64,000 nt of DNA from Micromonospora sp. MP36 (GTDB lineage: Bacteria > Actinomycetota > Actinomycetes > Mycobacteriales > Micromonosporaceae): assembly GCF_008119785.1 (NCBI RefSeq), contig NZ_VSFA01000011.1, positions 58,659 to 122,658 on the forward strand, written 5' to 3'. The notes beneath the pieces are model-generated. The model was not told the DNA's origin. It saw only the letters and a list, made by a program, of their open reading frames with translations, and ran no database searches. The number at the start of each line of letters is the position of its first letter. The first letter of the stretch is position 1. The translations under genes and the position numbers were made by a program. Of this stretch, positions 25,228 to 34,630 are shown piece after piece.

Positions 25228-25617
25228 GTGGACATCAGCACGCGGGAGATGAGCCTCACCGTGGGTGAGGCGGCGGAACGGGTCGGCCTGACCACCTACA
25301 CGCTGCGCTGGTACGAGCAGGAGGGCCTGGTCGCCCCGGTGGGGCGGGACTCCTCGGGGCGTCGGCGCTACACCGAGGCCGACGTCAACTGGCTGTTCCT
25401 GCTCACCCGGCTGCGGCGGACCGGGATGCCGGTGCGGGACATGCGCCGCTACGCCGAGCTCGCCCGGCAGGGTGACCGGACGCTCGGCGCCCGGCGGGCG
25501 CTGTTCGAGGCGCACCGCGCCCGGGTGCTGGCCCGGATGGCCGAGCTGGAGGAGGACCTCAAGGTGCTCGACTACAAGATCGACGCGTATCGCAGGGCGG
25601 AGGAGGAACTGGCGTGA
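25228..25617 (+). CDS. MerR-family regulator of the aldo-keto reductase
   Basis: 129 residues. The winged helix is [27 protein letters not shown], then [40 protein letters not shown], and a dimerising coiled coil ([31 protein letters not shown]). No Cys cluster is present, so it is not a metal sensor of the MerR/CueR type. Such regulators beside aldo-keto reductases usually respond to electrophiles or redox stress. GTG 25228 is chosen by promoter position; ATG 25249 is possible. Its stop overlaps the reductase start. Confidence 0.9.
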   Translation: MDISTREMSLTVGEAAERVGLTTYTLRWYEQEGLVAPVGRDSSGRRRYTEADVNWLFLLTRLRRTGMPVRDMRRYAELARQGDRTLGARRALFEAHRARVLARMAELEEDLKVLDYKIDAYRRAEEELA

Positions 25618-26618
25618 TCCGGCGACGAGTGGGCGCGACCGGGCCGGAGGTCTCGGCGATCGGCCTGGGCTGCATGGGCATGAGCTTCGCGTACGGGGGC
25701 GCCGACGACGCCGAGTCGACGCGCACCCTGCACCGGGCCCTCGACCTGGGCGTCAACCACCTGGACACCGCCGACATGTACGGCTTCGGGGCGAACGAGC
25801 GGCTGCTCGCCCCGGTGGTGCGGGCCCGCCGGGACGAGGTGTTCCTGGCCACCAAGTTCGGCAACCGCACCACCGGCGACAGCTTCGCCGGCACCGGCAC
25901 CCCCGGCGCGTACGTGGACAGCAGCGCGGCCTGGGCGAGGCAGGCGTGCGACGCGTCGCTGGACCGGCTCGGGGTGGACACCATCGACCTGTACTACCTG
26001 CACCGGCGCAACCCGGAGACGCCGATCGAGGAGACCGTCGGCGCGATGGCCGAGCTCGTCCGGGCCGGCAAGGTCCGGCTGATCGGCCTGTCCGAGGTCA
26101 GTCCGGCCACCCTGCGCGCCGCCCACGCGGTGCACCCGATCGCCGCCGTGCAGATCGAGTACTCCCTGTTCAGCCGGGACGTCGAGGGGGAGATGCTGGC
26201 CACCTGCCGGGAGCTGGGCGTGTCCCTGGTGGCGTACTCGCCGGTCGGGCGGGGGCTGCTCACCGGGACGATCACCAGCCGGGAGCAACTCGCCGGCGAC
26301 GACTGGCGGGCCGGGGCGCCGCGGTTCGCCGAGGGCAACCTGGGCGCCAACCTCAAGCTGGTCGACCAGGTGCGGGCGATCGCCGGGGAGGTCGGTGCCA
26401 CGCCGGCCCAGGTGGCGCTGGCCTGGCTGCTCGCCGAGGGGGACGACATCCTGCCCATCCCCGGCACCAAGCGGGTCCGCTACCTCGAGGAGAACGCGGC
26501 GGCGGCCGACCTTCGGCTCACCCCGGAGCAGTTGGCCCGGCTCGGCGAGGCGGTGCCGCCGGGCGCGGTCGCCGGAGAAAGGTACCCCGAGGCAGCAATG
26601 AGATTCATCGGTCGATAA
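25614..26618 (+). CDS. Aldo-keto reductase
   Basis: 334-residue NADPH-dependent (beta/alpha)8 oxidoreductase of the YajO/AKR13-like group. The catalytic tetrad is visible: Asp and Tyr in [13 protein letters not shown], Lys in FLATKFGN and His in YYLHRRNPE. The C-terminal cofactor-binding motif is [22 protein letters not shown] 25614 overlaps the merR TGA as GTGA, so the two are translated together and the regulator probably controls both. Substrate unknown. Confidence 0.94.
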   Translation: MIRRRVGATGPEVSAIGLGCMGMSFAYGGADDAESTRTLHRALDLGVNHLDTADMYGFGANERLLAPVVRARRDEVFLATKFGNRTTGDSFAGTGTPGAYVDSSAAWARQACDASLDRLGVDTIDLYYLHRRNPETPIEETVGAMAELVRAGKVRLIGLSEVSPATLRAAHAVHPIAAVQIEYSLFSRDVEGEMLATCRELGVSLVAYSPVGRGLLTGTITSREQLAGDDWRAGAPRFAEGNLGANLKLVDQVRAIAGEVGATPAQVALAWLLAEGDDILPIPGTKRVRYLEENAAAADLRLTPEQLARLGEAVPPGAVAGERYPEAAMRFIGR

Positions 26619-26688
26619 CTATCGCACCGGACATCCGGTCAGGCAGCGGTCATTGCGCCGAAGATCGGACGTCCGGCACCATGTCGCC

Positions 26689-28062
26689 GTGGGTCCCGCT
26701 CCGCTGCCCGAGTCCGGATTCCTCGACGACTGGGCCGTCCGCCTTCGGCAGGCCGCCGACCGGCCGGTCGTCGGCATCATGCTGCGCGGCAGTCACGCCC
26801 GCCGGGCCGCCACCGAGCACAGCGACGTGGACGTGGACGTGCTGGTCGTGGCCGACGGGGAGCGGACCGGCGACGAATCGGCGCGGCCGGCGGCCCCGGC
26901 GGCGGACCCGCCCGGGTCCGCCGCCGTCCCGTACGTGGCGCACCAGGCGTACCTGGCCGAGTTCGACGGTCGCCTCGTGCACGTGTCGGTGGCCACCCGG
27001 GACGTCCGGTCCTGGGTGCGCCGGCTCGGCCAGCCGGCGGACTGGGCGTTCGGGCTGCCGGTCACCGCGCCGGCCCGGCTGATCTGGGCGGTGCCGGAGT
27101 GGCGGCGCCGGATCGACCTGCCGGTGCTCTGCCAGCCCGCCGACGAGCCGCGGCTGGAGGAACTGATCGCCACCCTCGGCAAGGTCGCCGCCGCCCGGTC
27201 GGCCGACGACCCGTTGGGCGTCCGGCTCGCCGCCGCCGACCTGGCCCGGCTCTGCCCGTCCGTGCTGCGGCTGGTCAACCCGTCGGTCCGGGTGGTCTCC
27301 CGCCGGGACGCGCTCGACGCCGTGCTGGACCTCCCGGTCGCCCCGCCCGGCTACCGCGACGACATGCTGCTCTGTCTCGGGCTGCGCCCGGGTGCCGTCG
27401 GCGAGATCGGCGCGGCGGCCGGCCGGCTGGTCACCGGCATCGTCCCGCTGGTCCGCCCGTACGCCGGGGAGATCGCCGCGGCGGCCGGCGCGGACCTGGC
27501 GGACGCCCTGGCGGACGGCCGGCTGGACCGCTACCTGGGGCAGTTGACCCGGGCCCTCGGCGGGCCCGCGCCCGCCTCCCGGGACACGTCGACGGTGCCG
27601 GTGCCGCGTGCGGGACAATGGCTCACTGTGCCCGCCTCTGACGCGCCGGTGACCGGCGCCCCCGCCAACTCCGGCGGCGCCGTGGCCCCCGGCCCGGCCC
27701 GACCGTCCCGGCTCGACCCGGCGATCGCCGCCCGGCTGCGCCGTACCCCCGACGGCCTGGTGGCCGCGGTGGTCCGCCAGTACGACTCGGGCGAGGTGCT
27801 GATGGTCGCCTGGATGGACGACGAGGCGCTGCACCGCACGCTGACCACCGGCCGGGCCACCTACTGGTCGCGCAGCCGCCAGGAATACTGGGTCAAGGGC
27901 GCCACCTCCGGCCACCACCAGTACGTCCGCTCCGTGGCGCTGGACTGTGACGGGGACGCCCTGCTGGTCAGCGTCGACCAGGTCGGCGCCGCCTGCCACA
28001 CCGGCCACCGGACCTGCTTCTTCACCGAGCTGCCGGTCAGCTCCCCGGAGGCGACCTCATGA
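26689..28062 (+). CDS. hisI: Nucleotidyltransferase-fold domain fused to phosphoribosyl-AMP cyclohydrolase (HisI)
   Basis: One uninterrupted frame of 457 residues. The N-terminal 300 residues begin with a Pol-beta superfamily nucleotidyltransferase core ([28 protein letters not shown] plus D-x-D) and a helical tail. The C-terminal 130 residues are complete HisI, which opens the pyrimidine ring of [40 protein letters not shown], the metal site [31 protein letters not shown] at 27628 preceded by GACAAT could start HisI alone. The nucleotidyltransferase part may thus be a separate gene that lost its stop. The 5' start GTG 26689 follows CACCAT; TTG 26653 is possible. Overlaps trpE as ATGA. Confidence 0.85.
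   Translation: MGPAPLPESGFLDDWAVRLRQAADRPVVGIMLRGSHARRAATEHSDVDVDVLVVADGERTGDESARPAAPAADPPGSAAVPYVAHQAYLAEFDGRLVHVSVATRDVRSWVRRLGQPADWAFGLPVTAPARLIWAVPEWRRRIDLPVLCQPADEPRLEELIATLGKVAAARSADDPLGVRLAAADLARLCPSVLRLVNPSVRVVSRRDALDAVLDLPVAPPGYRDDMLLCLGLRPGAVGEIGAAAGRLVTGIVPLVRPYAGEIAAAAGADLADALADGRLDRYLGQLTRALGGPAPASRDTSTVPVPRAGQWLTVPASDAPVTGAPANSGGAVAPGPARPSRLDPAIAARLRRTPDGLVAAVVRQYDSGEVLMVAWMDDEALHRTLTTGRATYWSRSRQEYWVKGATSGHHQYVRSVALDCDGDALLVSVDQVGAACHTGHRTCFFTELPVSSPEATS
27614..27630 (+). promoter_or_regulatory. Possible internal leaderless promoter for HisI
   Basis: GACAAT (27614-27619) lies eight bases before GTG 27628, in the spacing of a -10 element and a leaderless start. It falls in the low-conservation linker between the two domains. 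Confidence 0.4.
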
Positions 28063-29612
28063 CCGACGGCGCGGTCAGCCCCGACCCGGCCGCCTTCGCC
28101 GACCTGGCGGCCCGCTGGCGGGTCGTCCCGGTCACCCGCCGGCTGCTCGCCGACGCGGAGACCCCGGTCGGTGTCTACCGCAAGCTGGCCGGCGGCCCGG
28201 GCACGTTCCTGCTGGAATCCGCCGAGCAGGGCGTCGGCTCGGCCGGCATGGCCTGGTCCCGCTACTCGTTCATCGGCGTACGCAGCAGCGCCACGCTGAC
28301 CGAGCGGGGCGGCGCGGCGCTCTGGGCCGGCGAGCCCCCGGCCGGTGTGCCGGCGTCCGGCGACCCGGTGACGGTGCTCCGCGAGACCGTCGCCGCCCTG
28401 GCCGGCCCGGCCTGGGACCCGGCCAGCGGCATGCCGCCGCTCACCGGTGGCATGGTCGGCTACCTCGGCTACGACCTGGTCCGCCGCTTCGAGCGGCTGC
28501 CCGAGCTGACCGAGGACGACCTCGACGTGCCCGAGCTGGGCATGATGCTCGCCACCGACCTGGTGGTGCTCGACCACTATGACGGCTCGGCGATCCTGGT
28601 CGCCAACGCGGTGCTGCCTCCGCTCGACGCGCCCGACCGGGAGGCCCTGGTGGCGGCGGCGTACCACCACGCGGTGGGGCGGCTGGACGCGATGACCACC
28701 GCGCTGTCCCGACCGATTCCGCCCATGATCTCGACGGTCGCCCGGCCGCCGGTCGGGGACGTGGTCAGCCGGACGGCCGAGGGCGGCTACCCGAAGGCGG
28801 TGGCGGCGGCCAAGGAGGCGATCCGGGCCGGCGAGTGCTTCCAGATCGTGCTCAGCCAGCGCTTCGAGCGGCCCACCCACGCCGACCCGCTGGACGTCTA
28901 CCGGGTGCTGCGCACCACCAACCCCAGCCCGTACATGTACCTGCTGCGCTTCGACGGCTTCGACATCGTCGGCTCCTCGCCGGAGGCGCACCTCAAGGTG
29001 AGCACCGGCGCGGACGGGCGGCGGCGGGCGCTGCTGCACCCGATCGCCGGCACCCGGCCGCGCGGCGGCTCCCCGGAGGCGGACGCCCGGCTCGCCGCCG
29101 AGCTGCTCGCCGACCCGAAGGAGCGGGCCGAGCACGTCATGCTCGTCGACCTGGGCCGCAACGACCTGGGCCGGGTCTGCCGCCCGGGCACGGTCGAGGT
29201 GCCGGAGTTCGCCACCATCGAGCGGTACAGCCACGTCATGCACATCGTCTCCACGGTGGTGGGTGAGCTGCGCGCGGACCGCACCGCCTTCGACGCGCTC
29301 GCCGCGACCTTCCCCGCCGGCACCCTCTCCGGCGCGCCGAAGGTGCGGGCCATGGAGATCATCGAGGAGCTGGAGCCGGTCCGCCGGGCCCTCTACGGCG
29401 GCACCGTCGGCTACTTCGGCTTCGGCGGCGACCTGGACATGGCCATCGCCATCCGCACCGCGCTGATCCGCGAGGGCCGGGCGTACGTGCAGGCCGGGGC
29501 GGGGGTGGTGGCCGATTCTGATCCGGCCGCCGAGGAGCAGGAGACCCGGAACAAGGCCGCCGCCGTGCTCGCCGCGATCGCCGCCGCCGAGACCCTCCGG
29601 CCGGCCCGATGA
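28059..29612 (+). CDS. trpE: Anthranilate synthase component I
   Basis: 517 residues; converts chorismate to anthranilate with ammonia from TrpG. The feedback motif LLES is present ([11 protein letters not shown], about residues 48-58), so Trp inhibition is expected. The chorismate-binding domain shows [67 protein letters not shown] and [14 protein letters not shown] 28059 overlaps the HisI stop. No trpG is in the window. The order hisI-trpE-membrane protein-trpC-trpB-trpA is usual in this group of actinomycetes. Confidence 0.97.
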   Translation: MTDGAVSPDPAAFADLAARWRVVPVTRRLLADAETPVGVYRKLAGGPGTFLLESAEQGVGSAGMAWSRYSFIGVRSSATLTERGGAALWAGEPPAGVPASGDPVTVLRETVAALAGPAWDPASGMPPLTGGMVGYLGYDLVRRFERLPELTEDDLDVPELGMMLATDLVVLDHYDGSAILVANAVLPPLDAPDREALVAAAYHHAVGRLDAMTTALSRPIPPMISTVARPPVGDVVSRTAEGGYPKAVAAAKEAIRAGECFQIVLSQRFERPTHADPLDVYRVLRTTNPSPYMYLLRFDGFDIVGSSPEAHLKVSTGADGRRRALLHPIAGTRPRGGSPEADARLAAELLADPKERAEHVMLVDLGRNDLGRVCRPGTVEVPEFATIERYSHVMHIVSTVVGELRADRTAFDALAATFPAGTLSGAPKVRAMEIIEELEPVRRALYGGTVGYFGFGGDLDMAIAIRTALIREGRAYVQAGAGVVADSDPAAEEQETRNKAAAVLAAIAAAETLRPAR

Positions 29613-30175
29613 CCGCGCCGACCACCGGGTCGCCCACCGCGCGGGGGCGGCGCGAGCTGACGTACGCGGTGCTGCTCTGCCTGGCCGGGGCGGGCCTGGC
29701 CTTCTGGGCGGTGACCCGGACCTGGTCGGTCGAGCTGACCGCGCGGGGTTCGCTGCCGCCCACGCGGCACACCCGGACCGGTGCCGAGCTGCTGCCGTGG
29801 GCCTCGGCGCTGGCCCTGGTCACGTTGGCCGGCGGTGGCGCGGTGCTGGCCACCCGGGGCCGGGTCCGGCGGCTGCTGGGCGGCCTGCTGGCCCTGGTCG
29901 GGCTGGCAGTGGCGGCCGGCGGCGGCTACGGCCTGACCGCGCTGGCCGGGGTGAGTCGGCAGTGGCCCGCGCTGGTGCTGGTCGGTGGGCTGGTCGCGGC
30001 CGCCGGCGGGGTGCTCACCGCGGCGCGGGGCGCGGGGTGGCCGGCAATGGGCGCCCGCTACGAGCGGCCGGTCCGTTCGGCGGAACCGTCCGGCCCGGAG
30101 CGGCCGGCGGTCGAGCGGGGCACCCGGGACGCCTGGGAGGCGCTGGACCGGGGCGAGGACCCGACGGTCAGCTGA
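29609..30175 (+). CDS. Trp-region membrane protein (TIGR02234-like)
   Basis: 188 residues with four hydrophobic segments: about 17-34 (AVLLCLAGAGLAFWAV), 64-82, 87-108 and 118-140. The motif AFWAVTRTWSVE after the first helix and the cytoplasmic C-terminus ending DAWEALDRGEDPT are typical of the actinobacterial conserved membrane protein found next to trp genes. Function unknown. ATG 29609 overlaps the trpE stop by ATGA, so it is translated with it. The last eight bases overlap the 3' end of a convergent gene. Confidence 0.9.
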   Translation: MTAPTTGSPTARGRRELTYAVLLCLAGAGLAFWAVTRTWSVELTARGSLPPTRHTRTGAELLPWASALALVTLAGGGAVLATRGRVRRLLGGLLALVGLAVAAGGGYGLTALAGVSRQWPALVLVGGLVAAAGGVLTAARGAGWPAMGARYERPVRSAEPSGPERPAVERGTRDAWEALDRGEDPTVS

Positions 30176-30443
30176 TCGGCTGGGCGTCCCGCGCGCCGCG
30201 CCGCTGGGTGGCCGCGGCGCGGGCGGCGGCCAGCTCGGCCACCAGGCGGTCCAGCTCCCGGCGCTGCGCGGCCCGGGCCCGGTCGGCGCAGACCGCCTCC
30301 CAGGCGTTGCCCCGGGCGGTCCGCATCCGGGCGTCGCCGATCACGGCGCGTTCCAGGGTGTGCACCACGCCGACGGCGAGCGAGGCGACGGTCCGGGAGA
30401 TGGTGGTGAACCCGATGGTCTGGTGCGGCCCGTTGGCGCTCAT
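30168..30443 (-). CDS. Small conserved-looking hypothetical protein, convergent with the trp membrane protein
   Basis: 91 residues, starting MSANGPHQTIGFTTISRTVASLAVGVVHTLERAVIGDARMRTARGNAW in two clear helices, then a predicted amphipathic coiled coil (RAAQRRELDRLVAELAAARAAATQRR). No known family. The segment TARGNAWEAVCADRARA has normal amphipathic character and minus-strand third positions are G/C-rich, which supports coding. GTG 30449 is an alternative start. Its stop (30168-30170) lies inside the 3' end of the opposite gene. Confidence 0.65.
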   Translation of the reverse strand: MSANGPHQTIGFTTISRTVASLAVGVVHTLERAVIGDARMRTARGNAWEAVCADRARAAQRRELDRLVAELAAARAAATQRRGARDAQPIS

Positions 30444-30449
30444 GGTCAC

Positions 30450-30799
30450 CCCGTACGAGATCGTTGGCGACGATTGGCAGCCGCCTCATCGAGTCTGCCC
30501 GAGGACGATGCTGCCGGGCCCACGTTTCGCCGTCGTGACGCCCGGGTCAACTGTCCGGCAGCCGGGGCGACCAGGGCAGGGTCGTCCGTCCTTGAGCTTG
30601 GTCACAGCATCGACGACCGTCACGGCCTGGCGGGTCAGTCGGTCGCGGTGGGACGAGGCATGGGCGACAATCGATGGGTGGGGGTGGCACAGCGTGACAT
30701 CGCGTTCACCGGAAGTCGGCCATCATGCCACAGCCCATTTCGTGAGGAGCGCCATACCCCCGGGACTTGTCTCCAGGTGGCGCCCCCTAGCATCGGCCC
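30450..30799. other. Gene-free stretch: trpC promoter region
   Basis: 350 bases between divergent starts. TAGCAT at 30788-30793 lies six bases before ATG 30800 and could be a -10 for a leaderless trpC transcript; TTGTCT at 30767-30772 is a weak -35. I looked for a Trp-codon leader peptide and attenuator hairpins and saw none. Confidence 0.45.
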
Positions 30800-31690
30800 A
30801 TGACACCCGGAGAGGGGAGTCCGTTGGTGACTGCTGAGCATGCGCACGCGGAGGGGGACGAAGCCGGTCCGGCGGCGCCCGCAAGCGTGCTCGACGAGAT
30901 CCTGGCCGGCGTCCGCGAGGACGTGGCGCGGCGACAGGAGCAGGTTCCGCTGGAGCGCATCCGCGAGCTGGCCGCCGCCGCGCCGCCACCGCTGGACGCG
31001 TACGCGGCCCTGCGCCGGCCCGGCGTGGCGGTGATCGCCGAGGTGAAGCGCTCGTCGCCGTCCAAGGGGCGGCTGGCCGAGATCGCCGATCCCGCCGACC
31101 TGGCCGGCGAGTACGCGGCCGGCGGCGCCCGGGCGATCAGCGTGCTCACCGAGGGCCGCTGGTTCGGCGGGTCGCTGGACGACCTGGCCGCCGTGCGGGC
31201 CGCGGTGAACATCCCGGTGCTCCGCAAGGACTTCGTGGTCTCCAGCTACCAGGTGCACGAGGCGCGCGCGCACGGCGCCGACCTGGTGCTGCTGATCGTC
31301 GCCGCGCTGGAGCAGAACGTCCTCGTCGGGCTGCTGGAGCGGATCGAGTCGCTCGGCATGACCGCCCTGGTGGAGGTGCACACCGAGGAAGAGGCCGACC
31401 GGGCTCTGGAGGCCGGCGCGCAGGTGATCGGCGTCAACGCCCGTGACCTGCGTACCCTGGAGGTCGACCGCTCCGTCTTCGAGCGGATCGCGCCCGGTCT
31501 GCCGAGCAGCGTCGTCAAGATCGCCGAGTCCGGCGTGCGCGGCCCGCACGACCTCATCCGGTACGCCTCGGCCGGCGCCGACGCGGTCCTGGTCGGCGAG
31601 GGCCTGGTCACCCAAAAGAGCCCCCGCGAGGCGGTGGCCGAGCTGGTCAACGCCGGTAACCACCCGGCCACGCCCCGCCCGGTCCGCTGA
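30800..31690 (+). CDS. trpC: Indole-3-glycerol phosphate synthase
   Basis: 296-residue (beta/alpha)8 enzyme that closes the indole ring. Motifs: [18 protein letters not shown] at the start, [13 protein letters not shown] with the catalytic Glu and Lys, [20 protein letters not shown] with the second Lys, [13 protein letters not shown] with the Asn, and IAESGVRG. The N-terminus is uncertain: ATG 30800 fits a leaderless start behind TAGCAT, while GTG 30827 has GGAGAGGGGAG seven bases upstream and gives a product 27 bases shorter. Both keep the whole catalytic barrel. Confidence 0.95.
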   Translation: MTPGEGSPLVTAEHAHAEGDEAGPAAPASVLDEILAGVREDVARRQEQVPLERIRELAAAAPPPLDAYAALRRPGVAVIAEVKRSSPSKGRLAEIADPADLAGEYAAGGARAISVLTEGRWFGGSLDDLAAVRAAVNIPVLRKDFVVSSYQVHEARAHGADLVLLIVAALEQNVLVGLLERIESLGMTALVEVHTEEEADRALEAGAQVIGVNARDLRTLEVDRSVFERIAPGLPSSVVKIAESGVRGPHDLIRYASAGADAVLVGEGLVTQKSPREAVAELVNAGNHPATPRPVR

Positions 31691-31728
31691 CCCGCCGGGC
31701 CCCCCGACACGCAGCGAGAGGACACGCC

Positions 31729-31812
31729 ATGAGCGAGCGCAGCGAGCGAATCGTCAGGCGCAGCGCCACGGAGCCTCAGGACGCCGCCGACCAGCGGGAG
31801 GTGGCGGCATGA
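31729..31812 (+). repeat. Repeat mini-ORF before trpB (M-S-E-R-S-E-R start)
   Basis: 27 codons from ATG 31729, beginning [12 protein letters not shown]; its TGA (31810-31812) overlaps trpB ATG 31809 as ATGA. It has its own ribosome site (GAGAGGA eight bases upstream) and lies 38 bases after trpC. Start-to-start distance is 80 (3n+2). Some streptomycetes have a small gene (trpM) in this position, but I see no resemblance; the S-E-R-S-E start matches the repeat family. Confidence 0.65.
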
Positions 31813-33041
31813 GCGTCGACGCCGCAGACCCCGCCGCGCAGGTACCCGACGCCGCCGGTCACTTCGGCCGGTTCGGCGGCCGGTTCGTCCCGGAGGCGCT
31901 GGTCGCGGCGCTCGACGAGCTGGACGCGGCGTACCGGAAGGCGATGACCGACGAGGCCTTCCGGGCCGAGTTCGACGGTCTGCTGCGGGGCTACGCGGGC
32001 ACCCCGTCGCTGCTCTACCCGGCCACCCGGCTCTCCGCCCGGGCCGGGGCGCGGATCCTGCTCAAGCGGGAGGACCTCAACCACACCGGCGCGCACAAGG
32101 TCCGCAACGTGCTCGGCCAGGCACTGCTCACCAAGCGGATGGGCAAGACCCGGGTGATCGCCGAGACCGGCGCCGGGCAGCACGGCGTGGCCACCGCCAC
32201 CGCCGCCGCGCTGTTCGACCTCGAGTGCGTGGTCTACATGGGCGAGGTCGACACCCAGCGGCAGGCGCTCAACGTGGCCCGGATGCGGATGCTCGGCGCC
32301 ACGGTCGTCCCGGTCACCACCGGGTCGCGGACGCTGAAGGACGCGATGAACGAGGCGATGCGGGACTGGGTCGCCAACGTCGACACCACGCACTACCTGA
32401 TCGGCACCGCCGCCGGCCCGCACCCGTTCCCGGAGCTGGTCCGGGACTTCGTGCGCGGCATCGGCGAGGAGGCCCGCCAGCAGTGCCTCGACCTGACCGG
32501 CGCGCTGCCGGACGCGGTCGCCGCCTGCGTCGGCGGCGGTTCCAACGCGCTCGGCATCTTCCACGCCTTCGTGCCCGACACCGGGGTGCGGCTGTACGGC
32601 TTCGAGGCCGGCGGCGAGGGCGTGGCGACCGGCCGGCACGCGGCCAGCATCACCGGCGGCTCCGCCGGGGTGCTGCACGGCACCCGGACGTACGTGCTGC
32701 AGGACGAGGACGGGCAGACGATCGAGTCGCACTCGATCTCGGCGGGCCTGGACTACCCGGGCGTCGGGCCGGAGCACGCGTGGCTGCACGACCAGGGCCG
32801 GGCCACGTACCTGCCGGTCGACGACGACGAGGCGATGGCCGCATTCGAGCTGCTCTGCCGCACCGAGGGGATCATCCCGGCGATCGAGAGCTCGCACGCG
32901 CTCGCCGGCGCCCTGAAGATCGCTCCGCAGCTCGCCGCCGAGCTGGGCCGGGAGCCGGTCATCGTGGTCAACCTTTCCGGCCGGGGCGACAAGGACGTGC
33001 ACACCGCCGGCCAGTACTTCGGCATCCTCGACAAGGAGTGA
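31809..33041 (+). CDS. trpB: Tryptophan synthase beta subunit
   Basis: 410 residues; PLP enzyme joining indole and serine. The PLP Lys is in [17 protein letters not shown], followed by [18 protein letters not shown], the phosphate-binding [15 protein letters not shown] and the monovalent-cation/COMM region. [13 protein letters not shown] is the usual N-terminus, so ATG 31809 with GGGAGGT five bases upstream is the start. It pairs with TrpA, whose gene starts five bases after the stop. Confidence 0.98.
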   Translation: MSVDAADPAAQVPDAAGHFGRFGGRFVPEALVAALDELDAAYRKAMTDEAFRAEFDGLLRGYAGTPSLLYPATRLSARAGARILLKREDLNHTGAHKVRNVLGQALLTKRMGKTRVIAETGAGQHGVATATAAALFDLECVVYMGEVDTQRQALNVARMRMLGATVVPVTTGSRTLKDAMNEAMRDWVANVDTTHYLIGTAAGPHPFPELVRDFVRGIGEEARQQCLDLTGALPDAVAACVGGGSNALGIFHAFVPDTGVRLYGFEAGGEGVATGRHAASITGGSAGVLHGTRTYVLQDEDGQTIESHSISAGLDYPGVGPEHAWLHDQGRATYLPVDDDEAMAAFELLCRTEGIIPAIESSHALAGALKIAPQLAAELGREPVIVVNLSGRGDKDVHTAGQYFGILDKE

Positions 33042-33046
33042 GAGCC

Positions 33047-33850
33047 ATGAGCCGCATCGGGGTCGCCTTCGACAAGGCCCGCGCCGACGGGCGGGCCGTG
33101 CTGGTCGGCTGCATGCCGGCCGGGTTCCCGACCGTCGAGGGCAGCATCGCCGCGATGAAGGCCATGGTCGAGGCGGGCGTGGACGTCATCGAGGTGGAGA
33201 TCCCGTACTCCGACCCGGTGATGGACGGCCCGGTCATCCAGCGGGCCAGCGACCTGGCCCTCGCCGGCGGGGTGCGCACCGCCGACACCCTGCGCATCAT
33301 CGAGGCCGTCGCGGCGACCGGCGCGCAGGTGGTCACCATGACCTACTGGAATCCGATCGAGCAGTACGGGGTCGACGCCTTCGCCCGTGACCTGGCCGCC
33401 GCCGGCGGCACCGGCCTGATCACCCCAGATCTCATCCCCGAGGAGGCCGGCGAGTGGCTGGCCGCCTCCGACGCGTACGGCCTGGACCGGACGTTCCTGG
33501 TCTCCCCCTCGTCCACGGACGCGCGGCTCAAGATGACCGTCGAGCACTGCCGCGGCTTCGTCTACGCCACGGCGTTGATGGGGGTCACCGGCGCCCGGTC
33601 GCAGACCTCCGCGGCGGCGCCGATCCTGGTTTCCCGGCTGCGCGAGGTCACCGACCTGCCGGTCGGCGTCGGGCTGGGCGTGGGGACCGGGGCGCAGGCC
33701 GGGACCGTCGCCGGGTACGCCGACGGGGTCATCGTCGGCAGCGCGCTGATCCGCTGCCTGCTCGACGCCCAGGACCAGGCCACCGGGCTCGCCGCGCTGC
33801 GGGCGCTCAGCGCCGAACTCGCCGAGGGCGTTCGCAACCCGGCGCGCTGA
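33047..33850 (+). CDS. trpA: Tryptophan synthase alpha subunit
   Basis: 267-residue barrel that cleaves indole-3-glycerol phosphate and channels indole to TrpB. Catalytic Glu and Asp are in VIEVEIPYSDPVMDGPVIQ; phosphate-binding loops are VGVGLGVGTGAQ and DGVIVGSALI. YWNPIEQYGVDAFARD and GLITPDLIPEEAGEW are standard. The gene starts five bases after trpB with AAGGAG upstream. It ends the trp cluster; trpD and trpF are not in this window. Confidence 0.98.
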   Translation: MSRIGVAFDKARADGRAVLVGCMPAGFPTVEGSIAAMKAMVEAGVDVIEVEIPYSDPVMDGPVIQRASDLALAGGVRTADTLRIIEAVAATGAQVVTMTYWNPIEQYGVDAFARDLAAAGGTGLITPDLIPEEAGEWLAASDAYGLDRTFLVSPSSTDARLKMTVEHCRGFVYATALMGVTGARSQTSAAAPILVSRLREVTDLPVGVGLGVGTGAQAGTVAGYADGVIVGSALIRCLLDAQDQATGLAALRALSAELAEGVRNPAR

Positions 33851-33964
33851 ACCCCGCTGACCCGCCCCACCCGCGCCAGCGTCGGTGACGGTGAGTTCGT
33901 GCTGCGCCGGTGGTTTGCGGGTGTCGTTCGTGACATGAGATTCGCCCCGGATCCGGGCAAGGTG

Positions 33965-34528
33965 TCAGGTTTCTCGCCGCTGCCAGGGTGAGCTCGAGAG
34001 GCCGGCGGGCGGCGCGACGGCATGTTCGCCGTCGACCAGCGCGCCCCCCGGTGCGCCTCGGGGGCCGGGCGGGACCCCGTCCGGCCGCGCCTCCCGCAGC
34101 ACCCCCGACCGCCCGGCGAGGGCGTCCGCCACGGCGGCCCGGGTGGTCGGGGTCAGCGCCTCGGGCAGCCCCTCCGGCGGATACCAGCACAGGTCGCCGC
34201 CGACCGGAGTGGCGGCCGGGGCGTCGCCGCGTACCCGGGCGCGGAACACGTGCACCAGCACGTCCGGCAGGGCACCGCAGCGGCCGGCCGGCGGCCGGGG
34301 CACGCCGGGCTCGCCGAGCCGGTAGAGGCCCACCAGGTCCACCAGGTCGACCGCCCAGCCGGTCTCCGCGCGGATCTCGCGTACTGCGGCGGCGAGTGGG
34401 CTCTCGTCGCGTCGGGGGCGGCCACCGGGCAGCGCCCAGCGCCGGCCGGGCCCGGACCGGCGGCAGAGCAGCACCCGGCCGGCCTGGTCGGTGACGACCG
34501 CGGCGACCGCCCAGGTGAGCGCGCTCAT
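33965..34528 (-). CDS. NUDIX hydrolase with altered Nudix box
   Basis: 187 residues. VAAVVTDQAGRVLLCRRSGPGRRWALPGGRPRRDE leads into the Nudix box. Aligned to G-x5-E-x7-R-E-U-x-E-E-x-G-U, the box reads G-RPRRD-E-SPLAAAV-RE-I-R-A-E-T-G-W: the first Glu of the E-E pair is Ala while the second is kept. That could weaken metal binding or reflect a divergent substrate. The last 45 residues are Pro/Gly-rich and not part of the fold. It is divergent from lgt and separated from trpA by 114 bases. Confidence 0.88.
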   Translation of the reverse strand: MSALTWAVAAVVTDQAGRVLLCRRSGPGRRWALPGGRPRRDESPLAAAVREIRAETGWAVDLVDLVGLYRLGEPGVPRPPAGRCGALPDVLVHVFRARVRGDAPAATPVGGDLCWYPPEGLPEALTPTTRAAVADALAGRSGVLREARPDGVPPGPRGAPGGALVDGEHAVAPPAGLSSSPWQRRET

Positions 34529-34630
34529 GGACAGAGAGCCTACGACCGGGCAAAGCAGAAGTCACCCGAGCCGTCAAGCCGACGAACCGGGGTGCCGGGA
34601 GCGCGGTCCGCAGCGGTACCGTGTTCTCCC

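Noticed and set aside
26689..27627. Nucleotidyltransferase domain as the toxin-antitoxin MNT/HEPN type
   Set aside because: No HEPN partner gene is adjacent and the protein runs into HisI, so a toxin-antitoxin role is not supported.
30450..30799. Possible trp attenuator or leader peptide before trpC
   Set aside because: The only short frame (from 30660) has one Trp codon and no competing hairpins were seen.
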